Made by a program: the position numbers and the translations under genes. A DNA stretch of 28,988 nt from Clostridiales bacterium (GTDB taxonomy: Bacteria; Bacillota; Clostridia; Oscillospirales; Acutalibacteraceae), in the NCBI GenBank assembly GCA_012728445.1, contig JAAYFA010000284.1, positions 1 through 28,988 of the forward strand, given 5' to 3'. A model generated the notes under the pieces. That model was not told the DNA's origin and did not search any database. It saw nothing but the letters and a program-made list of their open reading frames with translations. Below are positions 6,654 to 15,466 of this stretch, in pieces. Positions within the stretch are counted from its first letter, which is position 1; every line of letters starts with the position of its first letter.

Positions 6654-8321
6654 ATGCAAAAATTCTTAACCCTTACGCTCGGTGAGCAGTTGGCTGAAAT
6701 GGCGCAAAAATATCCGGATGACAATATGATAAAATATACGGATAGGGATTATGAGCGTACCTGGAAACAGTTTGACGAGGAGTGCGAAATCATCGCCCGC
6801 GGCTTTCTGGCATTGGGGCTTAAAAAAGGCGATAAAATTTCCATCTGGGCAACGAATGTGCCCGCATGGTTGCTGACCTTTTTCGGCAGTGCCAAAATGG
6901 GCGGCATTTTGGTTACCGTCAACACGAGTTACAAATTGTTCGAGCTTGATTATCAGCTCAAGCAGTCGGATTCCAACGCGCTTGTTTTAATCGATGGCTT
7001 TAAAGGGACTAGCTATATTGATATTATAAACCGTCTCTGCCCGCAGCTGGCGGGAAGTGAGCCCGGTAAATTGGACAACCCCGCTATGCCCGAGCTGAGA
7101 GTAATTATATACGCCGGCGAAGGGGATTGCCCCGCCGGCATGGTCAAGTGGGATGATTTATACACCCTTGCCGAAAAAGTGCCTTATGAAGAGTATGCGG
7201 CGCTCAGAGACTCCTGTAATTGCCATGAGGTTATCAATTTTCAGTATACCTCCGGCACCACCGGTTTCCCCAAGGGTGTTATGCTGACCCATTATAATAT
7301 TTTGAACAACGGCTTAACCATAGGCGACGGGATGAAATTTACACGTGAAGATAAACTGTGCATCTGCGTGCCGTTTTTCCACTGCTTCGGTATGGTGCTG
7401 GCTATCCTCGCCTGCCTGACGCATGGGACCCCGTTTGTGCCCATTGATATGTTTAACCCCAAAAAGGTGATGGATGCACTCGAAAGTGAAAAATGTACGG
7501 CAGTCCACGGCGTGCCGACCATGTTTATCGCGATGCTCGAGCACCCGGACTTTGACCGGTATGATTTTAGCCGTATGCGCACCGGGATTATGGCGGGTTC
7601 GCCCTGCCCGGTTAAAACCATGCAGGATGTCAACGAAAAAATGAACATGAATGAGGTCACCATCGTTTTCGGACAGACCGAATCCTCGCCCGGTGTCACG
7701 ATGACGCTTGCGGACGAATCTATTGAACGCCGCTGTACGACGGTCGGCAAAGCCTTCCCCGGCGTGGAATGCAAAGTGGTGGATATTGAAACCGGTGAGA
7801 CCTTGCCACCCAATCAAATCGGCGAGTTTTGCGCGCGCGGCTACAATATCATGAAGGGCTATTACAAAATGCCGGAGGCAACGGCGCTCGCAATTGACGC
7901 GGACGGCTGGCTCCACTTCGGCGACCTTGCGGTTTGTGACGAAGAAGGGTATTATAAGGTCACCGGGCGGCTGAAGGATATGATTATCCGCGGCGGCGAA
8001 AACATTTACCCCAAAGAACTCGAGGAATGTTTGTATCGTTTTGACAAGGTCAAAGACGTGCAGGTAATCGGTGTGCCAAGCAAAAAATACGGGGAAGAAA
8101 TCTGCGCGTGCATCATCCCCAAAGACGATGTGGAACTCACCGAGGAAGAAGTCAAGGAGTATTACAAGCAAAATCTGGCGCATCACAAAATTCCAAGCTA
8201 CGTGTGGTTCATGAGTGAATTCCCCATGACGGCAAGCGGCAAAATTCAAAAAGTGGTGCTGCGAGAGAAAGCCATTGAAAAATACGCGCTCCAGTCTGCA
8301 GGTTCAATTGAAACCGCCTAA
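6654..8321 (+). CDS. AMP-forming fatty acyl-CoA synthetase
   Basis: Member of the ANL (acyl-CoA synthetase/adenylate-forming) superfamily, 555 residues. It would activate a fatty or other carboxylic acid with ATP to an acyl-adenylate and then an acyl-CoA thioester in the cytoplasm. The P-loop YTSGTTGFPKGV is at 198-209; GQTESSPG lies at about 340-347; FGD at 422-424; the hinge GRLKDMIIRGGENIYP at 438-453; and the catalytic lysine is Lys530 in ASGKIQK. All core motifs are intact, so the enzyme should be active. Overall it resembles medium/long-chain acyl-CoA ligases (FadD/ACSF2-like), but chain length cannot be read from sequence. AGGTG lies 7 nt before the ATG. The TIM-barrel gene follows closely and is probably co-transcribed. 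Confidence 0.9.
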   Translation: MQKFLTLTLGEQLAEMAQKYPDDNMIKYTDRDYERTWKQFDEECEIIARGFLALGLKKGDKISIWATNVPAWLLTFFGSAKMGGILVTVNTSYKLFELDYQLKQSDSNALVLIDGFKGTSYIDIINRLCPQLAGSEPGKLDNPAMPELRVIIYAGEGDCPAGMVKWDDLYTLAEKVPYEEYAALRDSCNCHEVINFQYTSGTTGFPKGVMLTHYNILNNGLTIGDGMKFTREDKLCICVPFFHCFGMVLAILACLTHGTPFVPIDMFNPKKVMDALESEKCTAVHGVPTMFIAMLEHPDFDRYDFSRMRTGIMAGSPCPVKTMQDVNEKMNMNEVTIVFGQTESSPGVTMTLADESIERRCTTVGKAFPGVECKVVDIETGETLPPNQIGEFCARGYNIMKGYYKMPEATALAIDADGWLHFGDLAVCDEEGYYKVTGRLKDMIIRGGENIYPKELEECLYRFDKVKDVQVIGVPSKKYGEEICACIIPKDDVELTEEEVKEYYKQNLAHHKIPSYVWFMSEFPMTASGKIQKVVLREKAIEKYALQSAGSIETA

Positions 8322-8355
8322 ACGACAAGTTGAAAAATAAAGGAGTATGGTCTTG

Positions 8356-9168
8356 ATGAAACTTTCATTTTCCACCCTCGGTTGCCCTCGCTGGTCTTGG
8401 AAAGAAGTGCTCTCCACCGCAAAGGATTTGGCGTTTGACGGTATCGAAATACGGGGCCTCGGCGACGAGATGTACGCCCCGAAAATAGCGGAGTTTCAGC
8501 CGGAAAACCTGATGCAGACAAAGGCGGATTTGGCGGAGATGAAACTGAGCATTCCTATTTTGACCTCCGGCGCCATATTGGGGGAAAAAGATAAAGCCCA
8601 GGCATCTTTTGTGGAAGCCTGCGCCTATATAGACCTTGCGAGCGCCATGGGCGTACCCTATGTGCGTGTAATGAGCACGGGCCAGCCGCATATCACCGTG
8701 GGCGATTTGCGCTTGACGGCGGGGCTGTACAGCCAGCTGTGTGAATATGCCGAGCCATTAGGGGTTGTCCCGCTGCTTGAAACCAATGGTGACCTTGCCT
8801 GCTCTGCGGCCATGCGCTCACTCATCCGCCGGGCAGGCACAAAAAACTGCGGCGTGCTGTGGGATGTGCACCATACCGCACGTTTCGGCGGCGAAAGCCC
8901 GGTGGAAACGATTGCCAACATCGGCAATTTCATCAAGCATGTGCATGTCAAAGATTCCGTTATGAAAGGCACCCAACCGGAGTACCGCATGATGGGTTAT
9001 GGCGATATCCCGATTGCGGACACGCTGATTATGCTCAAAGCCCTGCGTTACGAAGGCTTTGTTTCGCTCGAATGGGTCAAGCGTTGGAACCCCGATTTGC
9101 AGGAGCCCGGCATTGTCTTCGCCCACTACAAATCATACATGGATACCTTGCTGAACGCGGCACTGTAA
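8356..9168 (+). CDS. TIM-barrel sugar phosphate isomerase/epimerase-like protein
   Basis: Member of the xylose isomerase-like TIM-barrel superfamily (AP endonuclease family 2 fold), 270 residues from the ATG at 8356. That start is preferred to ATG 8347, which lies only one base after the AGGAG at 8341-8345; TTG 8353 is another option. The N-terminus MKLSFSTLGCP is the usual first strand. Likely metal ligands are Glu142 (LLETNG), Asp170 (LWDVHH), His197 (HVHVKD) and Glu239 (SLEWVK), the Glu-Asp-His-Glu pattern of IolE/IolI-like proteins. Substrate cannot be told. It is 34 nt downstream of the acyl-CoA ligase, with no obvious metabolic link. Confidence 0.8.
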   Translation: MKLSFSTLGCPRWSWKEVLSTAKDLAFDGIEIRGLGDEMYAPKIAEFQPENLMQTKADLAEMKLSIPILTSGAILGEKDKAQASFVEACAYIDLASAMGVPYVRVMSTGQPHITVGDLRLTAGLYSQLCEYAEPLGVVPLLETNGDLACSAAMRSLIRRAGTKNCGVLWDVHHTARFGGESPVETIANIGNFIKHVHVKDSVMKGTQPEYRMMGYGDIPIADTLIMLKALRYEGFVSLEWVKRWNPDLQEPGIVFAHYKSYMDTLLNAAL

Positions 9169-9188
9169 CAGTCGATAAAACCAATAAA

Positions 9189-9240
9189 AACTCCCCTGTC
9201 TACGTTTACCGAAAATAAACGAGCAGGGGAGTTCTTGTTT
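9189..9240. terminator. intrinsic terminator between convergent genes
   Basis: AACTCCCCTG (9189-9198) pairs with CAGGGGAGTT (9224-9233), with an inner CGTTTA/TAAACG stem (9203-9208 with 9216-9221). TTCTTGTTTT follows on the plus strand and an A-rich stretch precedes it, so it may work in both directions. It separates the TIM-barrel gene from the convergent acetyltransferase gene. Confidence 0.8.
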
Positions 9241-9269
9241 TGGTAAGTGCGCAAGTTAATGGGACCGCA

Positions 9270-9725
9270 TTACCATCTTAAGATATACATGATTTCGCCG
9301 CTGTTGTGTATCCCAAGCCGCTCATAGCCTACACGTTCATAGAGCGATTGGGCGCGTAAATTTGCGATGTGCGTCGTGAGCATAATGGCACCCTTGCCAT
9401 TTTCGATCGCCCATTCTTTTGCGTGGTTTAAAAGATTGGCACCGAGCCCTTTGCCTTTATATCCGTCCGCCAGCGCGATCCCAAGCCAGACAACAGACTT
9501 ATCGACGCTCCATAAAAACACATAGCCGATCATCTTATCTTCGTCAAGCATCATCCATCGGATGACCTTTGGATCGTCCTCACTAAAGAATTTGAGCGCG
9601 GCGTTTCGGCTTCCGTCGTTTCGATTGAAAAACACCCTGCCGTCGCCGGTAAGAGAATCAAAAAAACCGTTGACCCTTTCAAGGTCGTCCTTCCGGAACT
9701 GTCTGATTTCAAAATTATTTTCCAT
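9270..9725 (-). CDS. GNAT-family N-acetyltransferase
   Basis: Predicted acetyl-CoA-dependent acetyltransferase of 151 residues with one GNAT fold. The acetyl-CoA loop is YKGKGLG at 89-95, followed by the typical helix ANLLNHAKEWA; the C-terminal motif is N122...SLYERVGYERLG (128-138). The frame opens at 9806, but ATG 9725 is preferred because GAGGAG (9734-9739) lies 8 nt upstream and the protein then starts just before the first GNAT strand. A perfect 10-bp palindrome ATACCGGTAT (9765-9774) sits upstream and could be an operator. The substrate is unknown; such proteins modify protein N-termini, small amines or antibiotics. Confidence 0.82.
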   Translation of the reverse strand: MENNFEIRQFRKDDLERVNGFFDSLTGDGRVFFNRNDGSRNAALKFFSEDDPKVIRWMMLDEDKMIGYVFLWSVDKSVVWLGIALADGYKGKGLGANLLNHAKEWAIENGKGAIMLTTHIANLRAQSLYERVGYERLGIHNSGEIMYILRW

Positions 9726-9783
9726 CGTGATCTCTCCTCTATAAAAAAATATAATATTTACCCTATACCGGTATGACATGTTG

Positions 9784-9819
9784 TAAAGGAAAAGCGACCT
9801 TTGCAAAGCACAGGTCGCT
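9784..9819 (-). terminator. intrinsic terminator downstream of pduL
   Basis: Read on the minus strand, AGCGACCT (9819-9812) pairs with AGGTCGCT (9800-9793) across an 11-nt loop and is followed by TTTCCTTT. It lies between pduL and the acetyltransferase gene, so it should end the lipoprotein-pduL transcript. Confidence 0.65.
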
Positions 9820-9858
9820 GATTATAAGGTATCGGTGGAAAGGTGGCAACTGCCGTCA

Positions 9859-10434
9859 TTAGTCAAGAATTTCTCCGAAATAGCCCGGGGCTAAATTGCC
9901 GGCGTTGGATTCATCCGTATCAATATGCATCGCCAAGCTGAAATTTGGGTTTACCCGGACCACGACATCGTCGTAAATCAACGAACGCTGTGCATAGTCC
10001 GATTTGACTTTGACCACTTGTTTGTCTTGAAGACCAAGCCTTTCGGCATCTGCCGGCGTCATATGGATGTGGCGCTTGGCAATGATGACACCCACGGCTA
10101 AATCGTAGCTACCCTTGGGGCCTACCAGTTTACATGCACCGCTGCCCTTGATGTCGCCGCTTTCGCGAATGGGGGCGGTGATGCCGATGGAGCGCGCGTC
10201 CGACGCGGAAAGTTCCACTTGTGTTGCCGGGCGGATGGGACCGAGGATGGAAACACCGGGGAAACTGCCTTTGGGGCCGATTACCTGCACTCTTTCCTCA
10301 CAGGCGAACTGCCCGGGTTGGGAAAGGTCTTTTTTAGGTGTTAATTCATAGCCTTCGCCGAAAAGCACATCAAGCGCCTCCCTGCTGACATGAACATGGC
10401 GGGCGGATGTTTCGATTAAAACTGTTTTACTCAT
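9859..10434 (-). CDS. pduL: phosphate propanoyltransferase (PduL-type phosphotransacylase)
   Basis: Interconverts acyl-CoA plus phosphate with acyl phosphate plus CoA; PduL is the zinc-dependent phosphotransacylase unrelated to Pta. The 191 residues contain both halves of the PduL fold: SARHVHVS with His13 and His15, AKRHIHMTP with His122 and His124, and MHIDTDESNAGN with His170, all expected metal or substrate residues. It begins directly with the catalytic domain and lacks the extra N-terminal peptide that targets PduL into bacterial microcompartments, and no shell gene is in the window. It may therefore be a cytosolic housekeeping enzyme for acetyl or propionyl phosphate (inference). GGGGAGG lies about 8 nt before the ATG; the gene follows the lipoprotein by 17 nt. 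Confidence 0.92.
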   Translation of the reverse strand: MSKTVLIETSARHVHVSREALDVLFGEGYELTPKKDLSQPGQFACEERVQVIGPKGSFPGVSILGPIRPATQVELSASDARSIGITAPIRESGDIKGSGACKLVGPKGSYDLAVGVIIAKRHIHMTPADAERLGLQDKQVVKVKSDYAQRSLIYDDVVVRVNPNFSLAMHIDTDESNAGNLAPGYFGEILD

Positions 10435-10451
10435 GAGTTTTACCTCCCCAT

Positions 10452-11342
10452 TTAGTATTTGTAAGTAAACTCTTCTTTATTGCCAAAGAATATGTTAGCG
10501 TCGATGGTAGAAAAACCGACCTTTGCCACTACATCGGAGTTATTCACACAGTAATAAGTTCCGCTCAACATATTGCCGGTTGCTTTATCGATGGCACATT
10601 TAACATAAGAATCATGGTAGTTCGGCGCAAACTTTTCAATCTTGACAATGATTTTGAATTTATCTGTTTCGTTATCGACAAGTTGTTGTGTCAGCATATT
10701 GAACGCCTGACCGTGCCTGATTTTTGTCACATCGGTCGGGAGGCCGTTTAGCTTTTCGGGTTTGAATTTGAGTGTAATTTCGTAATAACTGCCTTTGTCC
10801 ACGCAAGTTGCGCCATTTTTGTCTAGTAACGAACTTACTTCCACCTTACCGCCGTAATTCTGTCCTACCACAGGAAGAGTGGAGCCATTGCCCTTTTCAA
10901 CGCTTACTGTTGGAAGGGGATCGGTGGGGAACATCGGAACAACTTTTTTCGCCAGCCCTTCAATCAACCCACTTGAGCTGGTGATATCACCAATGATATT
11001 TGTTGTCGTCAAGGTGTATGCCGGTTTATCTTTTTTTGCTTTGTTTGCGGCGGTGTTGTAATAGGCGACAATTTCCGCCGCAGTTATCGGCGCAGATGTC
11101 GTTTGACCTGTGGTGTCGGTTGATTCTACTCCGGGTTGTGTCGTTTCCTCCGGAAGTGTTGTTTCTTCCGCAACTGTTGTTTCACTGTCAAGAGTTGTTT
11201 CTTCAACCGTTGTGGTTTCATCGGCAACCGTTGTTGCGGCGGCTGTTGTGGTTTCTTTTTCATCTTTACCGCAGGCAGCAAGTGAAAAAAACAGAGAAAA
11301 TGCTAAAAGGATCGATAGTATGCCGGTGAAATTTTTCTTCAT
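10452..11342 (-). CDS. lipoprotein with Thr/Glu-rich linker, unknown function
   Basis: Predicted surface lipoprotein of 296 residues. Residues 1-23 are a lipoprotein signal peptide with lipobox LAAC and Cys24. Residues 27-86 form a low-complexity spacer with repeated ETT units, typical of a stalk that lifts a domain off the membrane. The rest (about 87-296) is a globular domain with alternating beta-like segments and a few Cys residues; I do not recognise it. It has its own likely promoter (11401-11429) and is followed 17 nt later by pduL, so the pair is probably one transcript. Why a surface lipoprotein would share a transcript with a cytosolic transacylase is unclear. The domain may bind a ligand. 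Confidence 0.7.
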   Translation of the reverse strand: MKKNFTGILSILLAFSLFFSLAACGKDEKETTTAAATTVADETTTVEETTLDSETTVAEETTLPEETTQPGVESTDTTGQTTSAPITAAEIVAYYNTAANKAKKDKPAYTLTTTNIIGDITSSSGLIEGLAKKVVPMFPTDPLPTVSVEKGNGSTLPVVGQNYGGKVEVSSLLDKNGATCVDKGSYYEITLKFKPEKLNGLPTDVTKIRHGQAFNMLTQQLVDNETDKFKIIVKIEKFAPNYHDSYVKCAIDKATGNMLSGTYYCVNNSDVVAKVGFSTIDANIFFGNKEEFTYKY

Positions 11343-11400
11343 AGTTCAACCTCAATATTTTATTTAGGAAAGAGCTATCGGCTCAAACCCATACCCATTC

Positions 11401-11429
11401 AGTATATAATAAAGCGGGCGTGATTACAA
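11401..11429 (-). promoter_or_regulatory. promoter for the lipoprotein-pduL transcript
   Basis: On the minus strand TTGTAA (11429-11424) and TATACT (11406-11401) are separated by 17 bp. The predicted transcript starts roughly 50 nt before the lipoprotein ATG at 11342. Confidence 0.5.
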
Positions 11430-11484
11430 TAGAAAATTGACTAAAATATAACTTTTTTACGCAAAAATGTGCATTGTTTAATTG

Positions 11485-12090
11485 TCACAGGAGAGTTTCC
11501 ATCGTAAACACCGTATCGGCTATTGCGGCTTCCTGTTCATCGTGCGTCACGAGGATCAAAAGCGCGGTTTTTGCAAACTCGATAATATGCGGCATTATCC
11601 GTTTTTTTAGCTCACTGTCAAAGCCCTTGAACGGTTCGTCCAGCAAGAGAATATCGCCGCCGAAGGCAAGCGCCCGTGCGAGCGCAACCCGGCGAGCCAT
11701 GCCACCGCTGAGCTTAGCCGGTTTTTTGTCGGCCGCATCGCTCAGTTCCAGCCTTTTTAGCCAAAGTGTCGCCGCCTCGGGCGAACTTGCGACGGCTACA
11801 TTTTCAAATGCGGTGCTGCCGGGCAGCAGTCTGTCACCTTGAAACACGAAGGAAATCTTTTTACCCTGTGTTCCCGCTATGTGGCCGCTGTCGGGTGTGT
11901 CAAGCCCTGCAAGGAGTCGCAGAAGGGTTGTCTTACCCGATCCGGATGCGCCCAGCAAACAGTAAATACCTTTATCCGGCAGTTCCAGACTAAGGTTTTT
12001 AAGAACCTCTTTACCCTCAAAACTTTTGGAGACATTTTCAACTTTTATCGGCAATCTATTCACATCCTTACACGCGAGACCTAACGACAT
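11485..12090 (-). CDS. ABC transporter ATP-binding protein (NitT/TauT/SsuB type)
   Basis: Energises the importer formed with the permease and binding protein upstream in this operon. It has a complete nucleotide-binding set: Walker A GASGSGKT at 47-54, Q-loop Gln84, signature LSGGM at 127-131, Walker B ILLLDE at 147-152 and switch His183. At 201 residues it is short; SsuB/TauB proteins are usually about 250, so the C-terminal part after the H-loop is trimmed. ATG 12090 follows the stop of the GGDEF/HD-GYP gene by 15 nt, with GGTGG 7 nt upstream; TTG 12054 behind AAGGA is an alternative start. The core ATPase assignment is secure; the substrate is not known. Confidence 0.88.
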   Translation of the reverse strand: MSLGLACKDVNRLPIKVENVSKSFEGKEVLKNLSLELPDKGIYCLLGASGSGKTTLLRLLAGLDTPDSGHIAGTQGKKISFVFQGDRLLPGSTAFENVAVASSPEAATLWLKRLELSDAADKKPAKLSGGMARRVALARALAFGGDILLLDEPFKGFDSELKKRIMPHIIEFAKTALLILVTHDEQEAAIADTVFTMETLL

Positions 12091-12105
12091 TAGGCTACCA
12101 CCGAT

Positions 12106-15100
12106 TTAATATATACACCCCAGAACCTTCTCAATAAAAACCCGAGCGATATCAGCGTCAAACTGTGTTCCGATGTTCCTTATAATTTCGGCCGCGGCAT
12201 CTTCGGGTGACAAGCCTTTTTTATAGGTTCTTTCCGAAGTCATCGCATCATACGCATCGGCAACGGCGATAATTTTTGCCTGTTGCGAAATATCTTTGTC
12301 ACGGAGTCCCTTGGGGTAGCCATTACCGTCCGGTCTTTCGTGGTGTTCCAACACAAAGTCGGCTATTTTGGAAAACTCACTTACCGAGTCGAGAATCCTG
12401 TAACCGATTTCCGAGTGCCGCCGCACTTCGGCTATTTCTGTCGCATTTAATTTTCCCGGTTTGTTCAGCGTTTCCTCACTGATGCCGATTTTACCGATGT
12501 CGTGCATCATGCCGGCGACACCCATTTGGCTGATATCCGCTTTGGAAAAATTCATTGCTCGGGCGATGTCTTCGCAAAGAGTTCCGACCCGCTGGGAGTG
12601 CAGCATTTCTCTGTTATTTTTTTCAAACAAGGAGTGCAAAATCAAATCAATGGTTTTGCTCCTGATGCTGGAAGATTCCGAAAGCTTGTTGCGGTACATC
12701 ATATCTTCGGCCTGCTTAAACACATCGTCCATATTCTCGGAACGTGTGGTCTTTACCGCAAAGCCGATGGAGGCTGAAAGGGCAAGGCTGTCGACCGTTT
12801 CTTCTGCGATGGACGCATTTATCCCCTCGATGATAGCTTCGGTTTGCTCTTGATTTGTATTCGGCAGTAAGATCACGAACTCATCGCCACCGATTCGCGC
12901 AATGGTGTCCTGCACTCTGCACCGGCTTGTCAAAATATCTGTAAATTTCAGCAAGATGAGGTCGCCCGCACGGTGGCCGAAAGCATCATTAATTAGTTTG
13001 AGCCCGTTCACATCAGCCATGATCATGCCTAGCGGGTAATACAGTTCGTTGTCCAGACGGTAAACTTCCTGTTCGTAAAAACGCCGATTATATAATCCGG
13101 TGAGGTGATCATGATAGCTTAAAAACTCGATCTTATCGGTACTGTTACTGCTTTGTATGGCCATAGCTAAGGAGTCGACAAAGACCTTGACGGTGTTTTC
13201 CTCAAGCGCTGTCCAGATGCGCTCGTTGCGGCACTCGTGCAGACAGATAACACCCCACAAAGATTCATTTTCGAAAATAGGAATGGTCAAAACCGTTTTG
13301 ATGCCAAGCATCGCATAAAATTCTTTTATCGGCCCTGCCGGCATGCCGGACACGTCCGAAATATAAGATTGACCGCCATAGACCGGGCAGAGATAATCGT
13401 TGATGGCTTTTTGGGGAATCATTTGGAAGCCCGGGTTGTCCGCTATCTGCGGGATCCCGTCGCGGCACCACTCCGCCGCCGGACGAATCGCTTGAACGGT
13501 TTTGTCGTCGGCTAATTCGCAGCGGATAAGGAAAACCCGTCCCACATCCAGCGATTTGCCTAAAACGGCGAGCGCTCTTGAAACCGGGAGCATATAGTCG
13601 CGTGAAATTAAAAAGTCCTGTGTGATAGAAGTCAGTATTCTCAGCAGATTGTCTCTTTTGCGATTTTCTGTTATATCAATCATGACTGCTAGCAAAGCGG
13701 TTGACTTGCCGGTTGTGATAGTGCCGCCTGAAAACAGACCCGTGATAACACTACCGTTTTTAGTGCGGACATCTGCCTCGACATCGTTAATTTCGTCATG
13801 TGTTAGCATCTGTTTTCTGACATCTGTAGGTTGGCCCTCATCCGAAAAAATACCAAGCTCCGTGGCCCTTTTGCCGATGACTTCCTGCCTTGTATAACCC
13901 ATTTTTTTTAGAAAGGCTTCATTGACATCCAAGTACTCGCCTGTACTCGTATCCGTTATTGTCATGATTGCCGGATTTTTATAAAATGATTTTTTAAATT
14001 TTTCTTCCGATTCTTCAAATAGAGTGGTATCTTTTGACAATCCAAAGAAAACCGGTTCCCCATTCCAGTCGCCGGGCCAAATTCGTGTTTCGGCCGGCAC
14101 ACTTTCCCCGTTGCTTTTTTTCAGTGGCAGGCGGATAGCAGTGACATCACCTGACAGGACCTGATCAAAAAGGCTTTTAACTTCGTGCTCGAATTCCTTG
14201 GGGTGTAAGTCTGCAATTTTCATCTGCCCGATAGCGCTGTCATCATAGCCAAGTCTCGTTTTAAATTCATCGTTGGCAAAAAGTATTTTGCCGGCAGGAC
14301 TGACCGCAAAAATATAATCGTTGATTGCGTTAAAAAATAGTTCTGCCATAACAGATACGTTTTTTTCTTGTGTAACCTCCGTTAGTGAATAACTAATCAA
14401 GGTGCTTTTGGTGTCGAATACATTCTTTTTTACATCAAACCATTTGGATTCGCCTTTAACCGTAAAAAGGATGGGCATTCTATTTTTTTCGGCTTCGACA
14501 AAAACGGCTAATAACTCTTCGGGTGTTTTCCCCAATTCGGTAGCAAAGATGCTTGCCGTGCGGTTTTGCCGCACAGCAATGCCGTCCGTATCAAACAAAA
14601 ACCCGGGTTCCCGCGCAGTTAAAAAGTTACCGCTCCATCGGTTCATTTGCCGCTCAAACATGTCGTTGTGCAGCTCGTTATATAAAAGCAATGCGCCGAT
14701 GACAATAAGGGTGAAGGGTACAGGGTCAATATACTCATCGAAACCGAAAAGGATAAAGAGCACCGTTATCCAGGAGATCTGGAAGGCGCAAACCATGAAC
14801 CGGAAACTCTTTTTTGCATGTCCTGCCTGAGCGGACCTTTTCGCTTTTATTAAAAGGAATTCAACGGAAAGTAAAATCAGTACATAGAAAAGAATAAGCA
14901 AAAAGAATCCGATGGATTTTTCTGTCAGCATCATCCCGCCATATCGGCCGATTTGGAACTCGATGCTTTTGTAAAAAATACCAAAGTGCGGGTTGGTGAC
15001 ATATAGCAACCAGATAATGGTGGAAATCGAGCATAATGTGGCTATGAACCACTTTTTAATCTTAAAAAGCTTTGTGTTTTGCACGATGAACAGTAGGAAA

Positions 15101-15351
15101 AAAGGCGGTATAAAAGCGGCACCCAAAAATTCGAAGTTTCGCACGAAAAACGCAACCTCTGAGTTGAGCGCATTGAGTTCTAAAAAGTACCCGATAGAAT
15201 ACAGCGCATTTGTAAACATAAAGAGCGAAAAGTAGTTGACACTCTCTTGTGGTCTTTGATGCCACAATCGGATGCCCAAAACGATATAAATAGCCGGTGC
15301 GATCGCAAAGCAGGCGATAATCACTTTAACCGACATATCAAAAAAATTCAA
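12106..15351 (-). CDS. membrane 7TM-PAS-PAS-GAF-GGDEF-HD-GYP c-di-GMP protein
   Basis: Large membrane signalling protein that could both make and degrade c-di-GMP. The frame opens with TTG 15369; TTG 15351 is chosen because a G-rich run ending in GGTGG lies just before it (ATG 15336 is an alternative), giving 1081 residues. Domains in order are: a seven-helix N-terminal region like that of 7TM histidine kinases (about 1-225); two PAS domains (about 340-445 and 450-565); a GAF domain (about 575-735); and a diguanylate cyclase domain with intact GGDEF (821-825) and an inhibitory RxxD site, RVQD at 812-815. Last is an HD-GYP phosphodiesterase with HDIGK and HHERPDGNGYPKGL. Both catalytic domains look intact. 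It sits between the permease and ATPase genes of an ABC importer. Confidence 0.92.
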   Translation of the reverse strand: MNFFDMSVKVIIACFAIAPAIYIVLGIRLWHQRPQESVNYFSLFMFTNALYSIGYFLELNALNSEVAFFVRNFEFLGAAFIPPFFLLFIVQNTKLFKIKKWFIATLCSISTIIWLLYVTNPHFGIFYKSIEFQIGRYGGMMLTEKSIGFFLLILFYVLILLSVEFLLIKAKRSAQAGHAKKSFRFMVCAFQISWITVLFILFGFDEYIDPVPFTLIVIGALLLYNELHNDMFERQMNRWSGNFLTAREPGFLFDTDGIAVRQNRTASIFATELGKTPEELLAVFVEAEKNRMPILFTVKGESKWFDVKKNVFDTKSTLISYSLTEVTQEKNVSVMAELFFNAINDYIFAVSPAGKILFANDEFKTRLGYDDSAIGQMKIADLHPKEFEHEVKSLFDQVLSGDVTAIRLPLKKSNGESVPAETRIWPGDWNGEPVFFGLSKDTTLFEESEEKFKKSFYKNPAIMTITDTSTGEYLDVNEAFLKKMGYTRQEVIGKRATELGIFSDEGQPTDVRKQMLTHDEINDVEADVRTKNGSVITGLFSGGTITTGKSTALLAVMIDITENRKRDNLLRILTSITQDFLISRDYMLPVSRALAVLGKSLDVGRVFLIRCELADDKTVQAIRPAAEWCRDGIPQIADNPGFQMIPQKAINDYLCPVYGGQSYISDVSGMPAGPIKEFYAMLGIKTVLTIPIFENESLWGVICLHECRNERIWTALEENTVKVFVDSLAMAIQSSNSTDKIEFLSYHDHLTGLYNRRFYEQEVYRLDNELYYPLGMIMADVNGLKLINDAFGHRAGDLILLKFTDILTSRCRVQDTIARIGGDEFVILLPNTNQEQTEAIIEGINASIAEETVDSLALSASIGFAVKTTRSENMDDVFKQAEDMMYRNKLSESSSIRSKTIDLILHSLFEKNNREMLHSQRVGTLCEDIARAMNFSKADISQMGVAGMMHDIGKIGISEETLNKPGKLNATEIAEVRRHSEIGYRILDSVSEFSKIADFVLEHHERPDGNGYPKGLRDKDISQQAKIIAVADAYDAMTSERTYKKGLSPEDAAAEIIRNIGTQFDADIARVFIEKVLGCIY

Positions 15352-15466
15352 TAAACCACCGCCCCCCAAAGTACTGAAGACTTAACGCCTGTTTGAACAC
15401 CGTTCTTCACGCGACGATAAAATATTCATTTAAAAATACCACAAACAAGAGGGGATAGTCAACCGT

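Noticed and set aside
7314..8249. 311-codon minus-strand frame opposite the acyl-CoA ligase
   Set aside because: It is fully antisense to a gene with intact family motifs, is His/Phe-rich without recognisable domains, and has no ribosome site.
9726..9806. 27-residue N-terminal extension of the acetyltransferase
   Set aside because: It runs into the pduL terminator, while GAGGAG sits correctly before ATG 9725.
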